Of a stretch of DNA of 64,000 bases, positions 41,331 to 52,503 are shown one piece after another. Every line of letters begins with the position of its first letter. The stretch's first letter is position 1. The notes beneath the pieces were generated by a model, which saw nothing but the letters and a program-made list of their open reading frames with translations, ran no database searches and was not told where the DNA came from. This DNA comes from Aliamphritea spongicola. GTDB taxonomy: Bacteria; Pseudomonadota; Gammaproteobacteria; Pseudomonadales; Balneatricaceae. Both the position numbers and the translations under genes were made by a program. The stretch spans positions 3,100,001-3,164,000 of the forward strand of contig AP025283.1 of assembly GCA_024347235.1 (NCBI GenBank), given 5' to 3'.

Positions 41331-42448
41331 TCATTGCCCTGCCAGGTTGCAAAGCCCTGCCTGTTCAGTCAAACAGGCTGAGCTGTACCCCTGCCGGGGC
41401 TTATGTTCCACCAGCCGGTACCCCAGACCGATCAGCCGAACCGGACGTTCTCCCCGTAGCCAGGCCTGTTCACATAAATGCCGGTAAAGTGCGAGATTGG
41501 GTGTCGGTGTCGCTTGCTCAACGGTGGTTTGCGAAAAGTCATGAAATTTCAGCTTCACAACTGCCCCGCTAATATCCCGTTTATCTTTGTGTTTATGATA
41601 ACGGCGCTGCAATTCCTGCATCAGCACCGGTAACTGCTGTAAACAGGCATTCAGGTCCTGCAGATCCTGCGGATAGGTATGCTCAACACTCACCGACTTA
41701 CGTTCACGAGATACCTTCACCGGCCGCTCATCGATTCCCCGGGAGAGCTCGTATAACCGTTTGCCGAAACGGCCGAAACGATCCACCAGCTGCGCCAGGG
41801 AAAACTGCTTTAGCTGGCCACAGGTCTCAATGCCCATCTCATGAAGTTTTGCCGCGGTTACCTTACCCACACCGAAGATCTTGGCCACCGGCAGGGTTTC
41901 AATAAACGTCTCCATCTCATGGGGCGGCACCACAAACAGGCCATCCGGTTTACGCCAGTCACTGGCGATCTTAGCCAGAAACTTATTCCCCGCCACCCCG
42001 GCAGAAATAGTGATGCCTACTTCCGCGAATACCCGGGCACGGATTTCTTCAGCAATGCGGGTGGCACTGCCGCCACAATGGGCTGATCCGGTCACATCCA
42101 GAAAGGCTTCATCCAGAGACAGGGGTTCAATCAGGTCGGTGTAATCCTGATAAATGGCCATAATCTGCTGGGATGCCTGACGGTATTTTTCCATATTACC
42201 AGGCAGCAAATGCAAATGTGGGCACTTCATCAGCGCCTTGGCAGTCGACATCGCCGAATGGATGCCGAACTCACGGGCCGGATAATTACAGGTGGAGATA
42301 ACGCCTCTGCGGTCTGACGAACCACCAATGGCAATGGGTATATCTCTCAGGGAAGGATCATCGCGCATTTCAACAGCGGCAAAAAACAGTCGCAGTCACA
42401 GTGGATGATTTTTCGTTGCGGGCCTGATGTCCCTTGTTCGTCAGACAT
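41331..42448 (-). CDS. dinB: DNA polymerase IV DinB
   Basis: Y-family translesion polymerase of about 373 aa. The true start is ATG 42448 (MSDEQGTSGPQRKIIHCDCD); one missing T near 42394 separates it from the main frame beginning AAVEMRDDPSL. Catalytic acidic residues lie in IIHCDCDCFF and SLDEAFLDV. YPAREFGIHSAMSTAKA, GVAGNKFLAKIASDWRKPDG and the helix-hairpin-helix IFGVGKVTAAKLHEMGI are typical. No clear C-terminal QLxLF beta-clamp motif is seen; the end reads LTEQAGLCNLAGQ. A LexA-like box lies about 50 bases upstream. Confidence 0.94.
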
Positions 42449-42497
42449 AAATTACGTTACACAATCAGAACTGATGGGCTAAGTGTAATGCAACTTA

Positions 42498-42512
42498 CTG
42501 TATAAAAAACAG
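42498..42512 (-). promoter_or_regulatory. LexA-like SOS box upstream of dinB
   Basis: CTGTATAAAAAACAG has the CTGT and ACAG half-sites of a LexA box but only 7 bases between them instead of 8. The spacer ends in an A run of the sort that is short-read throughout this window, so the true site may be a perfect CTGT-N8-ACAG. It lies 50 bases before the repaired dinB start. Confidence 0.65.
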
Positions 42513-42541
42513 TGCAGAGCGTTTTAGCTGTGCACTGTTTT
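42506..42541. terminator. Terminator of the winged-helix gene, overlapping the dinB LexA box
   Basis: AAAACAGTGCA (42506-42516) and TGCACTGTTTT (42531-42541) form an 11-bp perfect stem, extended by an inner AGC/GCT pair. On the minus strand it is followed by TTTTTT, ending transcription of the small gene at 42583. The T tract is part of the LexA-like box. Confidence 0.88.
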
Positions 42542-42582
42542 CATCGGGATTTTATCTGAGTCTTGAGCGGTTCTAAAACCCT

Positions 42583-42869
42583 TTACTGACGCCGTAAAGA
42601 AGACTCCAGCGACTTCAGGTGATTACCCACCCAGGACGGATCGAACGGGCCCCAGTTATCAATCACATAATAGCCATCGTTATTTCTGCGGCCATCCTGT
42701 TTGAAGTGAATTTTAATGCCCAGCCCCGGAATCGCCTTAATGACATCCTGAATGGTACGGCGCGGCCAGCCGGTTTCCTGCATCAGCGCAGGTACACTGG
42801 GGCGTTCAATGGTATTAACAAGGTGAGAAATGACTAAACGACGAGCAAAAGCGGAATTAAATTTTTCAT
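42583..42869 (-). CDS. Small winged-helix DNA-binding protein
   Basis: About 95-aa protein with the segment VPALMQETGWPRRTIQDVIKAIPGLGIKI, a helix-turn-helix, then QDGRRNNDGYYVIDNWGPFD. The pattern matches a small family of winged-helix proteins found in Vibrio and relatives, of unknown target. The visible 66-aa frame from 42783 is only the second half. Adding one A after ATGAAAAA at 42869 gives MKKFNSAFARRLVISHLVN and a complete N-terminus behind an AAGGGA site. It has its own terminator before dinB. Confidence 0.7.
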
Positions 42870-43082
42870 GATGAGTTCTACATCCCTTTAGAAATCCTGG
42901 TATTTCACTGCGTATGCAGTACCAACAGCGTTTATCCCTTTAGCCTTTCTGTCAGAAAGACCGTTACGCTTAGACTTAAGGATAATAATTTTGCAGCACG
43001 AATGCTAGTTGCCCCAGAAAAATTCCGGCAAAGATCCATCAAATGAATAACAGGATGGCCAGAGAGGCAGATAAACGGGCTA

Positions 43083-46020
43083 CTAAGCAGGCTGTACACT
43101 TTCAGATGAGTGAACCAAATGCATGAAATGATCCTGGCTGACCGGTTTGCTGTACAGGAAGCCCTGCATTCTGTCACAGCCAAGCTGCTGCAGAAGCTCC
43201 GCCTGTTCAGGAGTCTCAACCCCTTCTGCCACGGTGGTTAATCCCATCCCCTGCGCCAGGGCAATAACCGAGCGGATCAGCGCCGCATCGGCTGAATCGG
43301 TCAGTGAAGCTGCGACAAAAGACTTGTCGATTTTCAGGGTATTGAAGGAATAGCGGCGTAAATAGCTGATCGACGCAAAACCGGTGCCGAAATCATCAAT
43401 GGATAAACGGATACCTGCCCCGGTAATCTTCTGTATCTGCTCATCCACTTCAGACCAGCGGTTCAGCAACAAGCCCTCGGTAATTTCCAGCTCAAGGACC
43501 TGCGGCGATAACTGATGCTGTTCCAGTAACGCCAGTAACCAGTCAGCGAAACCGTTCTTCTGGAACTGCTTGGGAGACACATTGATACACATACGGAAGT
43601 CATCCGGTAGTGAACTGCGCCAGAGCAGATACTGCTCCAGTGCCCGCTCAATCACCCATTCACCCAGCTCATTGATCAGGCCCAGGTCTTCCGCCAGCGG
43701 AATAAAATCATCCGGACTGACATTCGACAGCACCGGGCTGTGCCAGCGAAGCAGTACCTCACAGGCAACCACTTCATTGCGCCGGCTGCAGGTAATTGGC
43801 TGAAAATGCAGGCTCATTTCTTCAAATTCCAGCGCCCGCTGTAGATGTGTCTCCATCAACATCTGCTGTTGGGCATGCTGATTCATTTCCGGCGTAAAGA
43901 AGTGGTAATCGTTGCGGCCTCTGGACTTGGCAATATACATAGCCGCGTCGGCGTTACGCAGCAGGGTTTCTGCGTTGTCGCCATCCTGCGGATACACAGC
44001 CCCCAGGGATGCCGTCACAAACAACTCGTGCTCTTCAATGTACACCGGCGCATTAAAAGCCCGGAGTACTTTTTCAATGATCCGCTCTGCCACCGCAATG
44101 TCTTCAATATCATCCATGATCAGCAAGAACTCATCGCCACCAAAACGGGCGATGATATCTTCGCTGCGAACCGCTTCCTTCAGAAGTTCAGCCACGCTGC
44201 CCAGGAAACGGTCACCGGTACTGTGACCAAAGCTGTCATTAATGCGTTTAAAGTGGTCCAGATCGATAAATATAACCAGCACATGGGTGCCACGTTTTTC
44301 GCCAGCCGGATACTGTTAGTGAGGCGCTGCATGGCAACCATCCGGTTCGGCAGCCCGGTGACAGCATCATATTTGGCCTGAAACGCCAGTTGCTGTTCCT
44401 GCTGCTTATGCCGGGTGATATCTTCCATAATGCAGACATAGTGGGTGATCTGCTGATCATCGCCGGTAATCGGTGCAATGCTGGTCAGTGCCCAGAATTC
44501 TTCCTTATTGGCCCGGTGATTGAGTAACTCCCCACGCCACGGCAGTCCCTGATGCAGGTTCTCCCATAAGCCTTCATAAATATGCTCCGGCATTTTGCCG
44601 GATTTCAGAATCCGTGGTGTTTCTCCGATGGCCACCTTGCTCTTATAACCGGTGCTGGCTTCAAACGCCGGATTCACATATTCGATCACCCCTGCTGGTT
44701 GGTAATCAGAATGGCAGACGGGCTCTGTTCAACCACCGTCGACAGCTGGCGTAACTTCAGTTCCCGGCGGTTACGGCTGGTAATATCCGAAATGAATCCG
44801 ACAAAGCCACGGGTCTTGCCCTGCTCATTCAGCCGGTAGTTAATATTGACCTGAATATCAATGATGCTGTCGTCTTGGCGGATACCTTTACGGCTGTAGG
44901 TATCCAGGTGAGGAAACTCATCTACCATCCGGCCCAGTTTGCGGCTGTAGTACTCCCGTTCTTCTGACAGCATGGTTTCACTGATCGGCCTGCCCACCAT
45001 CTGATCCGGCGGATAAGCAAATATCTGGTGCGCCTTCGGGTTGGCAAATATCACTTCACCTTCAAGGTTGATCTCAATAATGCCGTAGGGAGAAGCGTCC
45101 ACCAGTGCCCGGAAACGCATTTCGTTATCAATGACCTGATTCTGACTGTTAATCAGCTCAGTCATGTCCTGAACAATCCCTCTGATCAGGGTCACTTCCT
45201 TGAAAGGATCTGCCACCGGCTCTGCCTGAATATGCAGCCAGCGGGTTGAACCGGTGGGATGTTTCAGCCGTACCAGACAGGTATCCACCAGCTTACGGGT
45301 CAGTACTTTTTCCGTCAGGCCCTGCAGCTGTTCGCGGTCTTCAGTAAACAGCTTTTCCAGTACATCACTCAAAAAGCGCTGCGCTGGGAGTGCAGCCCGA
45401 ACAGGCTTCGGGCCTGTGCAGAACAGTTTAACTGGCGGCTCTGAACATCCAGTGTCCAGCTACCGAGGCTGGCAAGGCTCTGAATACGCTGTAACTGATC
45501 ATTGCTGTCACGCAGGCGTCTGGAAAGGCCCAGGCGGGTAAGCTCAGACTCTGCCCGGTTGATAAGCACCGGTAATAAACGTATCAGCCCGGACGGCACT
45601 TTAAGCCGCCCGCGGGATGCAACCAGAAGATTCCCCATCGGCTGGTCTTCATGGTCACAAAGAGGAATGCCAAGATAACCGTCCATTTCCAGCCGGTTGA
45701 GCATATCTGCCTGGGGATAGCGCATCATGGCACCATCCGGGATATAAAGGATTTTTCGCCCTTTCAGGTCAAAACAGGGGTATTTTCAAGACGATAGTAG
45801 ATATTCGCGGCAGGCACGCCGTCCAGACTCAGAGCAAGGCTGGTAGCGTTATTCGGGTTTTCGTGATCCAGCAGAGACACCATCGCCAGATCCGCACCCA
45901 GTATTTTTGCCAACCCGTTAACCAGCCCCTGAAAAAGGCTTCGTCATACAGGTTCGCCACTCCATCGATCAACTGCTGAAATAACCGTGAAGCATCCGTA
46001 TCAATAAGATCAGAGGTCAC
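43083..46020 (-). CDS. Membrane-free GAF/PAS-GGDEF-EAL c-di-GMP signalling protein
   Basis: Multidomain protein of about 980 aa. A GAF-like N-terminal region (residues about 10-200) is followed by three PAS domains (one contains FRALVDASPYGIIEINLEG; the last YVNPAFEASTGYKS with its PAC motif). The GGDEF domain has intact RFGGDEF and an RSED I-site. The EAL domain has EVL in place of EAL (ACEVLLRW) but keeps INVSPKQF, LELEITEG, SIDDFGTGFASISYL, LKIDKSFV, VAEGVET and the Q-rich end. Both activities look possible. Five single-base shifts interrupt it, near 45928, 45778, 45371, 44690 and 44298. No membrane segment is seen. Confidence 0.88.
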
Positions 46021-46354
46021 AATAAGTCCTTTTCGGAGTGTCCTTTACATCCGGATAACTATTCCACTAAAACCGGCAGACACTCTTAGTCTGGATGCTG
46101 GCGTCTGATTCAGCCGGATCCCCGGCAATACAAGCAATACCCAATGAATGAAGATGACGTCCGACGCACTGCATCAATTAATTTGAAACTATAGGCAAGA
46201 CAGGCAATTGTAAAGCCCCTGTTCACCTAAGTAGGTACTGTACCCCCTGAAATTCCGGGGTTTTAACCGGAATGTCATTAATCAGCAAGGGAACTGTCAC
46301 CAAACACTCATAAATTGTTTGCCACTTCCCCGGGCAGATTAAGGTTCAGATTCC
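46021..46354. other. Intergenic stretch between divergent genes
   Basis: About 330 bases between the divergent GGDEF-EAL and olsF-like genes. I see no coding frame of interest. ATTCCGG and CCGGAAT (46252-46273) form a 7-bp inverted repeat about 80 bases before the olsF-like start. Promoters for both genes are expected here. Confidence 0.4.
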
Positions 46355-48107
46355 GTGATCAATGTTGAACAGATAATCCAGGATAAATACCCCGCTTTCA
46401 TGACAAAACCGGCACCGCTGCGTGGGCCTGCCTTATATTTTCTGCGCCGTCTGTTCCATGAGTCAGAAGTTAACAGTTTTCTGGAACAGCACAGCCACTG
46501 TGAAGGCTTTGAGTTTATTGACCGGGTACTGGATTACTTCAGTTTCAGCTATAGCCTGAGTAACACAGACCGCCTGAATATCCCTTCCAGCGGCCGGGTG
46601 GTTATTATCGCCAACCACCCGCTGGGCGCTTTAGATGGCCTGGCACTGATAAAACTGGTCGGCGAAGTAAGGCGGGATGTAAAAATCATCGCCAACGACA
46701 TGCTGGCAAGCTTTGCACCGCTGTCACCGGTCTTACTCCCGGTCGATAACATCAGCAAAGCCACCCGCAAGCAGGACATCGCCAATATCAGTGAAGCACT
46801 GCGTAATGAAGAAGCGGTCATTGTGTTTCCCGCCGGCGAGGTTTCCCGGGCGGGATTCACTGGTATTAAAGACAGCAAATGGAACAGTGGTTTTTACGCT
46901 TTGCCCGACAAACCAACAGCCCGGTACTGCCGGTATATATCGGCGGGAAAAACTCACCACTGTTTTACGGGTTATCCATGTTAAACCGGAGCATGTCTTC
47001 GGTGCTGCTCCCCATGAAATGTTTAACAAACACGCTGCCGTACTGCCGATTAAAATTGGCGAACCGGTTGCTTACGGCCAGATTGAAAAGCTGCCCCTGA
47101 ATAACCGGGAAAGGGTAAAGCTGATCAGGCGCCACCTCTACCGCCTGGCCAAAGGTAAAAGCCTTTATTCATCACGGAAAAACCATCAGCCATCCGCAGG
47201 ACCGGCAAGCCCTGAAACAGGAACTGCGCAGCAGTGAGTTGCTGGGCGAAACCGCTGACAACAAAAAATCTACCTGTTTGACTACCGTGCAGACTCCGCT
47301 GTCATCGCCGAAATCGGACGACTACGGGAAATAGCATTTCGCCGGGTTGGCGAAGGTACCGGAGAACGGACGGACCTTGATCACTATGACCCCCACTACC
47401 GCCACCTGATACTCTGGGACGATGAAAATCTGGAAATCGCAGGTGCATACCGGCTGGCCGAAGTCTGGCGGCAGCAGCCCGATAACAGCCAGCAACATCT
47501 CTACAGTGCCAGCCTGTTCAGCTACTCGGACAACATGCAGCCTTACTTTCAGCAGGGTATCGAACTCGGCCGCAGCTTTGTTCAACCGAAATACTGGGGT
47601 AAACGCAGTCTGGATTATCTCTGGTATGGCATTGGCGCCTACCTGAAACGTCACCCACAGGTGCGTTATATGTTCGGCCCTGTCAGCCTGAGCAATGTCT
47701 ACCCTAAAGCCGCCAAAGACCTGCTGGTCGGATTTTACCGGCACTACTTCCCGGACCCGGAAAACCTTGCCGCTTCCCATAACTCTTACCATCCGGATGC
47801 TGCCACAGAGGAACAAATGCAGTCTCTGTTCAGTGGTGATAACTACAAAGACGATTTCAAAGAACTCAAACACCAGATGGATTTCTGGAACCTTACCGTC
47901 CCGACACTCTATAAGCAGTATGCCGATGTCTGCCATGAAGGCGGGGTTCGCTTTCTGGATTTTGGCGTCGACGCTGACTTCAACAACTGCATCGACGGCC
48001 TGGTGCTGGTCGATATGCACTATCTGAAAGACAAAAAGCGCCAGCGTTATATTGGTGATTCCGCCAGCAGTAACCAGCCACAGATCTCAGAACTCCGCAT
48101 CACCTGA
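46355..48107 (+). CDS. olsF: OlsF-like bifunctional ornithine-lipid acyltransferase
   Basis: Fusion of about 585 aa. The N-terminal half is a PlsC/OlsA-type O-acyltransferase with the HX4D motif in IIANHPLGALDGLAL, NDMLASFAPLSPVLLPVDN and a VFPAGEVSR glycine motif. The C-terminal half is an OlsB-type GNAT N-acyltransferase: EIGRLREIAFRRVGEG, LILWDDENLEIAGAYRL and ELGRSFVQPKYWGKRSLDYLW. This domain order matches OlsF, which makes lyso-ornithine lipid with the C-terminal half and acylates it with the N-terminal half. Shifts near 46892, 47165 and 47268 split it. Ornithine lipids are phosphorus-free and often made under phosphate limitation. Confidence 0.82.
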
Positions 48108-48293
48108 TCCATACCGCACACCGGGAACCCATGCCCCGGGTTTGCACTGCCCTGAATCACTCAATACCCTGTTCGGTGATGAAAGCCTGCCCGACGAAAA
48201 GAAATCCGGGGAAACTTCTTTTCATCCCACCGTTCTATACTTGAGAGAGGCCTGCAGGAAACCCGCCTGCACCGACAATCACGGAGCCAGCGC

Positions 48294-49004
48294 ATGTCAG
48301 ACAAGTCATCTTTGCCACAGAGAACCTCCAGCAATCAGGAAATTGAAGCCTTTCTGGAACAGGTGCAGAAAAGTCCGGCAGTCATCAATACCGGCGGTCA
48401 GGGACGGCTGATATTTTCACTGGATGCTACCGCCAGCCGGGAACGCACCTGGGACCAGGCTTGCCAGATCCAGAATCAGATGTTTCTGGAATGTCAGTCA
48501 CTGGGGATCTCAATACAACTTTGCCACTATGCCGGCTTCGATCACTTCGCCGCGTCCGAATGGATGAACAGCCCGGATGCCCTGCTCAGCCAGATGCGTA
48601 ACGTACACTGTATCGGCGGCCATACCCAGATCGCCCGCCTTCTGCAGCATGTCCTGCGGGAAGTACGCCAGCAACCGGTACAGGCACTGGTATTTGTCGG
48701 CGACTGTGTCGAAGAACCGGTGGATTTTCTCTGCCAACTGGCCGGACAGGTCGGATTATTAGGGACGCCGATTTTTATTTTTCACGAAGGCCGTGATATA
48801 ACCGCTGCCCAGGCGTTCCGTCAGATGGCCAAAGTATCTAACGGCGCCTACTGCCGTTTTGACAGCAGCAGTGTTGCCCAGCTGCGGGCACTGTTGAGTG
48901 CGGTGGCGGTTTATGCTGCCGGCGGTCGTCAGGCACTGGAACATTTTGCTGACCAGGCCGGCGGCGAAGTAAAACGTCTCAGTCAGCAACTGGGCCATAA
49001 ATAA
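48294..49004 (+). CDS. VWA-domain protein
   Basis: 236-aa intact cytosolic protein. LIFSLDATASRERTW carries a metal-ion-dependent adhesion site of the DxTxS form; QALVFVGDCVEE and GHTQIARLLQHVLRE fit the later VWA strands and second MIDAS loop. The last 60 residues form a helical tail. Its function is unknown. It is followed 18 bp later by a membrane-anchored DnaJ-domain gene, and a partnership is inferred from co-orientation. Confidence 0.8.
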   Translation: MSDKSSLPQRTSSNQEIEAFLEQVQKSPAVINTGGQGRLIFSLDATASRERTWDQACQIQNQMFLECQSLGISIQLCHYAGFDHFAASEWMNSPDALLSQMRNVHCIGGHTQIARLLQHVLREVRQQPVQALVFVGDCVEEPVDFLCQLAGQVGLLGTPIFIFHEGRDITAAQAFRQMAKVSNGAYCRFDSSSVAQLRALLSAVAVYAAGGRQALEHFADQAGGEVKRLSQQLGHK

Positions 49005-49022
49005 TTAACCCGGGAATCTGCC

Positions 49023-49714
49023 GTGAATCCAGTCTACTTTTTATTTTCAGCGCGTTATTTGCCGTGTGGTTTATCTGGACCCGCCGGCAATCCCCGCAAC
49101 AGCGCCGTCAGACCAACATAAAGTTACTGATCTTCATTCTCGGCATCCTGATTTTTATCTGATTCTGGCCGGTAAACTGCACTGGTTGGGGGCTGCTGTT
49201 GCCGTTGCCCTGCCGTTTGTCCGCCGACTGTGGCCTTTCCTGCCATTTATCGGCCGCTTTCTGCAGAACAGACGTAACCGTCAGGGGTAACACCTCAGCG
49301 GTCGACACCCCAATCCTGCATATGGAACTGGATCACGACAGTGGCATTATGTATGGCACCGTGCTGGAAGGCCCGCTGAAAGACCGCCAACTGGGCGATA
49401 TGACCGAACAGGAATTTCTGCAGTTACTGAGTTATTGCCGCCAGCATGATCAGCAGTCAGCCCGCCTGCTGGAAACCTATCTGGATAAGCGCTTCGGTGA
49501 CCGCTGGCGGGACGACGATCAACCCACCGGAGATGCCCCTCTGAGCGAAGTCGATGAGGCTTATCAGATTCTGGGGCTGGAGAAAGGTGCCAGCGAACAG
49601 GAAATCATTGAAGCCCACCGCCGGCTGATGCAGAAAATGCACCCCGACCGGGGCGGCAGTGATTATCTGGCCGCTAAAATTAATCAGGCAAAAGACTTGC
49701 TGATGAAACGCTAG
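49023..49714 (+). CDS. Membrane-anchored DnaJ-domain protein
   Basis: About 232 aa with a GTG start at 49023. The N-terminal part has one or two membrane segments ([14 protein letters not shown], then [17 protein letters not shown]). A linker region ([21 protein letters not shown]) follows, then a C-terminal J domain: [21 protein letters not shown], with the essential HPD in [22 protein letters not shown]. The layout resembles Tim14/Pam18-like or DjlA-like co-chaperones that recruit DnaK to the membrane. Shifts near 49041, 49158 and 49288 (T and G runs) split the frame. Paired with the VWA gene upstream. Confidence 0.82.
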
Positions 49715-49717
49715 CGG

Positions 49718-50994
49718 TTATTCCAGTTCGAGCAGCTCAATTTCCTGAACGGGCTGCTCATTTGCCTGTACCTTCACAGCATCAAAACTGAAGGTCCGTA
49801 CTTCCTGACTGTACTGATTTTTCTGCTCTGCTGTATCCGCTTCCGATAATACCTGCGGCTCTGCTGTTTCACGGGGTTGAGCCTCCGGCTGGTTACGCCA
49901 CACCAGCGGGCTTTGCATCCAGCGCTGGAAACGTGCCCCTTCCGGTAACTCACCCAGCCGGCCGCCCTGCAACTGATACATGGCCCTGTTGAGCCGTTTA
50001 AAAATTAACAAAAACGCCTTGCCGGACACATCCGACATGGTTAACACCAGCTTCTGGGATTCAAGCAACTGCCAGGTTCCCCGCTCAGTGACCGCATGAT
50101 TCTGCTGCCGGCGGACCAGGCTGACCCGGCCATCTTTATGCAATTTTAATAACGCTTCGGTATTACCGGTACGGAATTTATAAAAACCGCTGACCATATC
50201 CTCAGTGGCTTCCCCTGCCGGGCACAACCAATGTATTCATTGCCATACAGCAGCATACTGGCGCGGAAATTCAGCAAGGTGCCATTTTCCGGATCAATAC
50301 ACCGGCCGGGTTTCAGGGCTATTTTAAACTCCGGAATCCCTTTGGCAGAGACCACACTGGCAAAGGTCTGCTCCCTGCTCAGTGCGCCATTACTGCGGCC
50401 ACCGGCAGAAACCCCTTCTGTGCTGGTGCCTTCAGGCGCCTGTCTGCTCACCGGGAAACTGTAACTGCCCAGCGGCTCAACACTCTGTACCCGGACACCA
50501 TTTTCCTGAATGTCAGCCACCCAGTAAGGCGATGTGCTGGCTGCCCGGAAGCTGACATTAGATAAATCGAAGAAACAAGTGCTTTCAGTACCGCCCGCCA
50601 CCTGTAACTCAGATACCCTTACACGGTTCTGAGCATCAGCCTGAGCAGCAATAAATTCCATGTACACCGGTAATCCGCCAGCGCCTAACTGGCGATAAAA
50701 CCGCTGTACACTGCCATCAGCAGTATCATCAATCAGCGGCCACCAGCCGGTATCAAAACAGGGCTGGAAACGTAACTGATCATCTTTTAACTGCACGACA
50801 CCACGTAATTCAAGGGCCTGATCTGACGTCAGGGCAGCCGGTTTACATCCCACCAACAGAAACAGCAGGCACAGTGTTTCAAACAGCCGCCAGCGACCGG
50901 CAACCGCGAAACGTTTGTCATATGATACCCTTGCTGCGCTGCTGGAATGACGCACAGAAACTCCTTTCCATCTCTGTCTAAGATTTAAAAACAC
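49718..50994 (-). CDS. Predicted lipoprotein with COG3650-like and lysozyme-inhibitor-like regions
   Basis: About 425 aa with a lipobox LFLLVGCKPA near residue 50. The frame start at 50994 gives a long pre-signal region; an alternative ATG near 50923 (with one base restored) gives a normal lipoprotein signal. The mature part has FQPCFDTGWWPLIDD and YMEFIAAQADAQNRVRVSELQ; a later part reads YIGCARQGEATEDMVSGFYKF, DGRVSLVRRQQ and GTWQLLESQKLVLTMSD, resembling NlpE- or copper-resistance-type beta-barrel domains. One shift near 50224 (G run) joins the halves. I do not recognise a specific function. Confidence 0.6.
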
Positions 50995-51163
50995 TAAAAA
51001 TACAGCATCTTAACAACCAACCGACACATCCTCTAGCGGGCAGCTTTCTTTCTTCAGATAAAGATAAAAAAGCCGGAATATCACCCTTAAACCGCATCTG
51101 TATATTGATGCCGTAAACGGATCGGTTACAATGATTATAGGTCGTTCAGGAAAAATCCCCATT

Positions 51164-52442
51164 ATGCAGATGCAACATCGTATCCTGTTACTGGCAGATA
51201 CACCGCAAACTATCCGCCGCTGGCACCTGTGTCTCAGCGCTCAGGGATATGCCGTCAGTCATATAAACGATATCCAAAAACTGGATACTCAGGACAGGTT
51301 TGATCAGTTACTGGTTGACGTTTCGACCCCGCTTTCAGGGAATTACTCAACATGATTCCCGTCCGTAAAACCATTCTGCTGGGGCACGTGCCTGAACCGG
51401 ATGCCAGCAGGCTGCTGATTCTGGAAAAACCTCACCGGAAGCCGAAGTACTGGCACTTATCCGTGAACAGCTTCACGGAACGCCGCTAACAGAACCGGCA
51501 CTGCTTAATACGAACATTGGCCCGGTACTCAGCCCGGCCATGCAGGCAACACTGCAGCAAACCCAACGCATTGCTGCTGCCAGCAACCATGTAACAATTA
51601 CCGGCGCTGCCGGCAGCGGCAAAACCAGCATTGCCAGAACCCTGCACGCTGCCAGCAAGCACGCCGATCAACAACTCACCGAACTGAACTGTGCCCAGTT
51701 ATCCGGCAGCCTGATTGGTAAAACCCTGTTTGGCGACCCGGAACTGAACGTTCCTTCAGCCGTGGAACAAACCGGTACAACCCTGCTACTGCAGCATATT
51801 GAACAACTGGACTTCCGTTTACAGATCCAGCTGAGCGTCTGCCTGGAACAGAATGAATCCCCGGCCCGTATCATTGCCACCACCTGCTGTGATCCTGATA
51901 CGCTGTTTACCGACGGGCAACTGGCCTCTGATCTCTATTACCAGATCAGTGATATTTGCCTGCAAGTGCCGGATCTGAAATCCCGCAGTGAAGATATTCC
52001 CCGCCTGGCAGAGTATTTTCTGAGCAGCGAAGACAGCCAGCCAACCCTGAGCAACAGTGCAAAACAGTTACTGTTACACGAACCCTGGACCGGCAATGTG
52101 GCCCAGCTGAAACGCTGCATGGAAAACCTGCTTCAGGAACAGGCAGACGGACAGCCTGACAGAACCATCCAGGCCGGTGACATTCTGGCGGTACTGGAGG
52201 ATATTGCCCCACAGATTCCTTCGTTCAGCCAGGCACGGGCAGAATTTGAACGTAATTATCTGATCCGCATGCTGACATTTACCTCAGGCAAGGTCAGCAA
52301 AGCAGCCAGACTGGCCCAGCGTAACCGGACGGATTTTTATAAATTACTGGCAAAACATGAATTGAATGCGGCTGATTTCAAAGAGTCAGCAGCTCCGAAA
52401 TCAGCAGCCCCCACCAAAACCAAACTGTCGAAAACCGCCTGA
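51164..52442 (+). CDS. Degenerate sigma54-activator-like response regulator
   Basis: About 427 aa with the architecture of an NtrC-type regulator but with key motifs lost. A receiver-like domain (RILLLADTPQTIRRW, LLVDVSTP) leads to an AAA+ domain. Walker A GAAGSGKTSIART is kept. The GAFTGA sigma54-contact loop is absent (LFGDPELNVPSAVEQ), Walker B Asp-Glu is replaced by Gln-His (TLLLQHIEQ), and the arginine fingers are lost (LASDLYYQI). A Fis-type HTH closes the protein (GKVSKAARLAQRNRTDFYKLL). Shifts near 51340 and 51433 split the receiver part. It probably binds DNA but should not open sigma54 promoters in the usual way. Confidence 0.78.
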
Positions 52443-52503
52443 ACTAACACAGGCTTTCTGCACCATAACCATTTGAGCCCTGCCGGCATCACCGGCAGTG
52501 TGC

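Noticed and set aside
47322-48020. 232-aa minus-strand open frame
   Set aside because: Antisense to the GNAT half of the olsF-like gene, with no family features.
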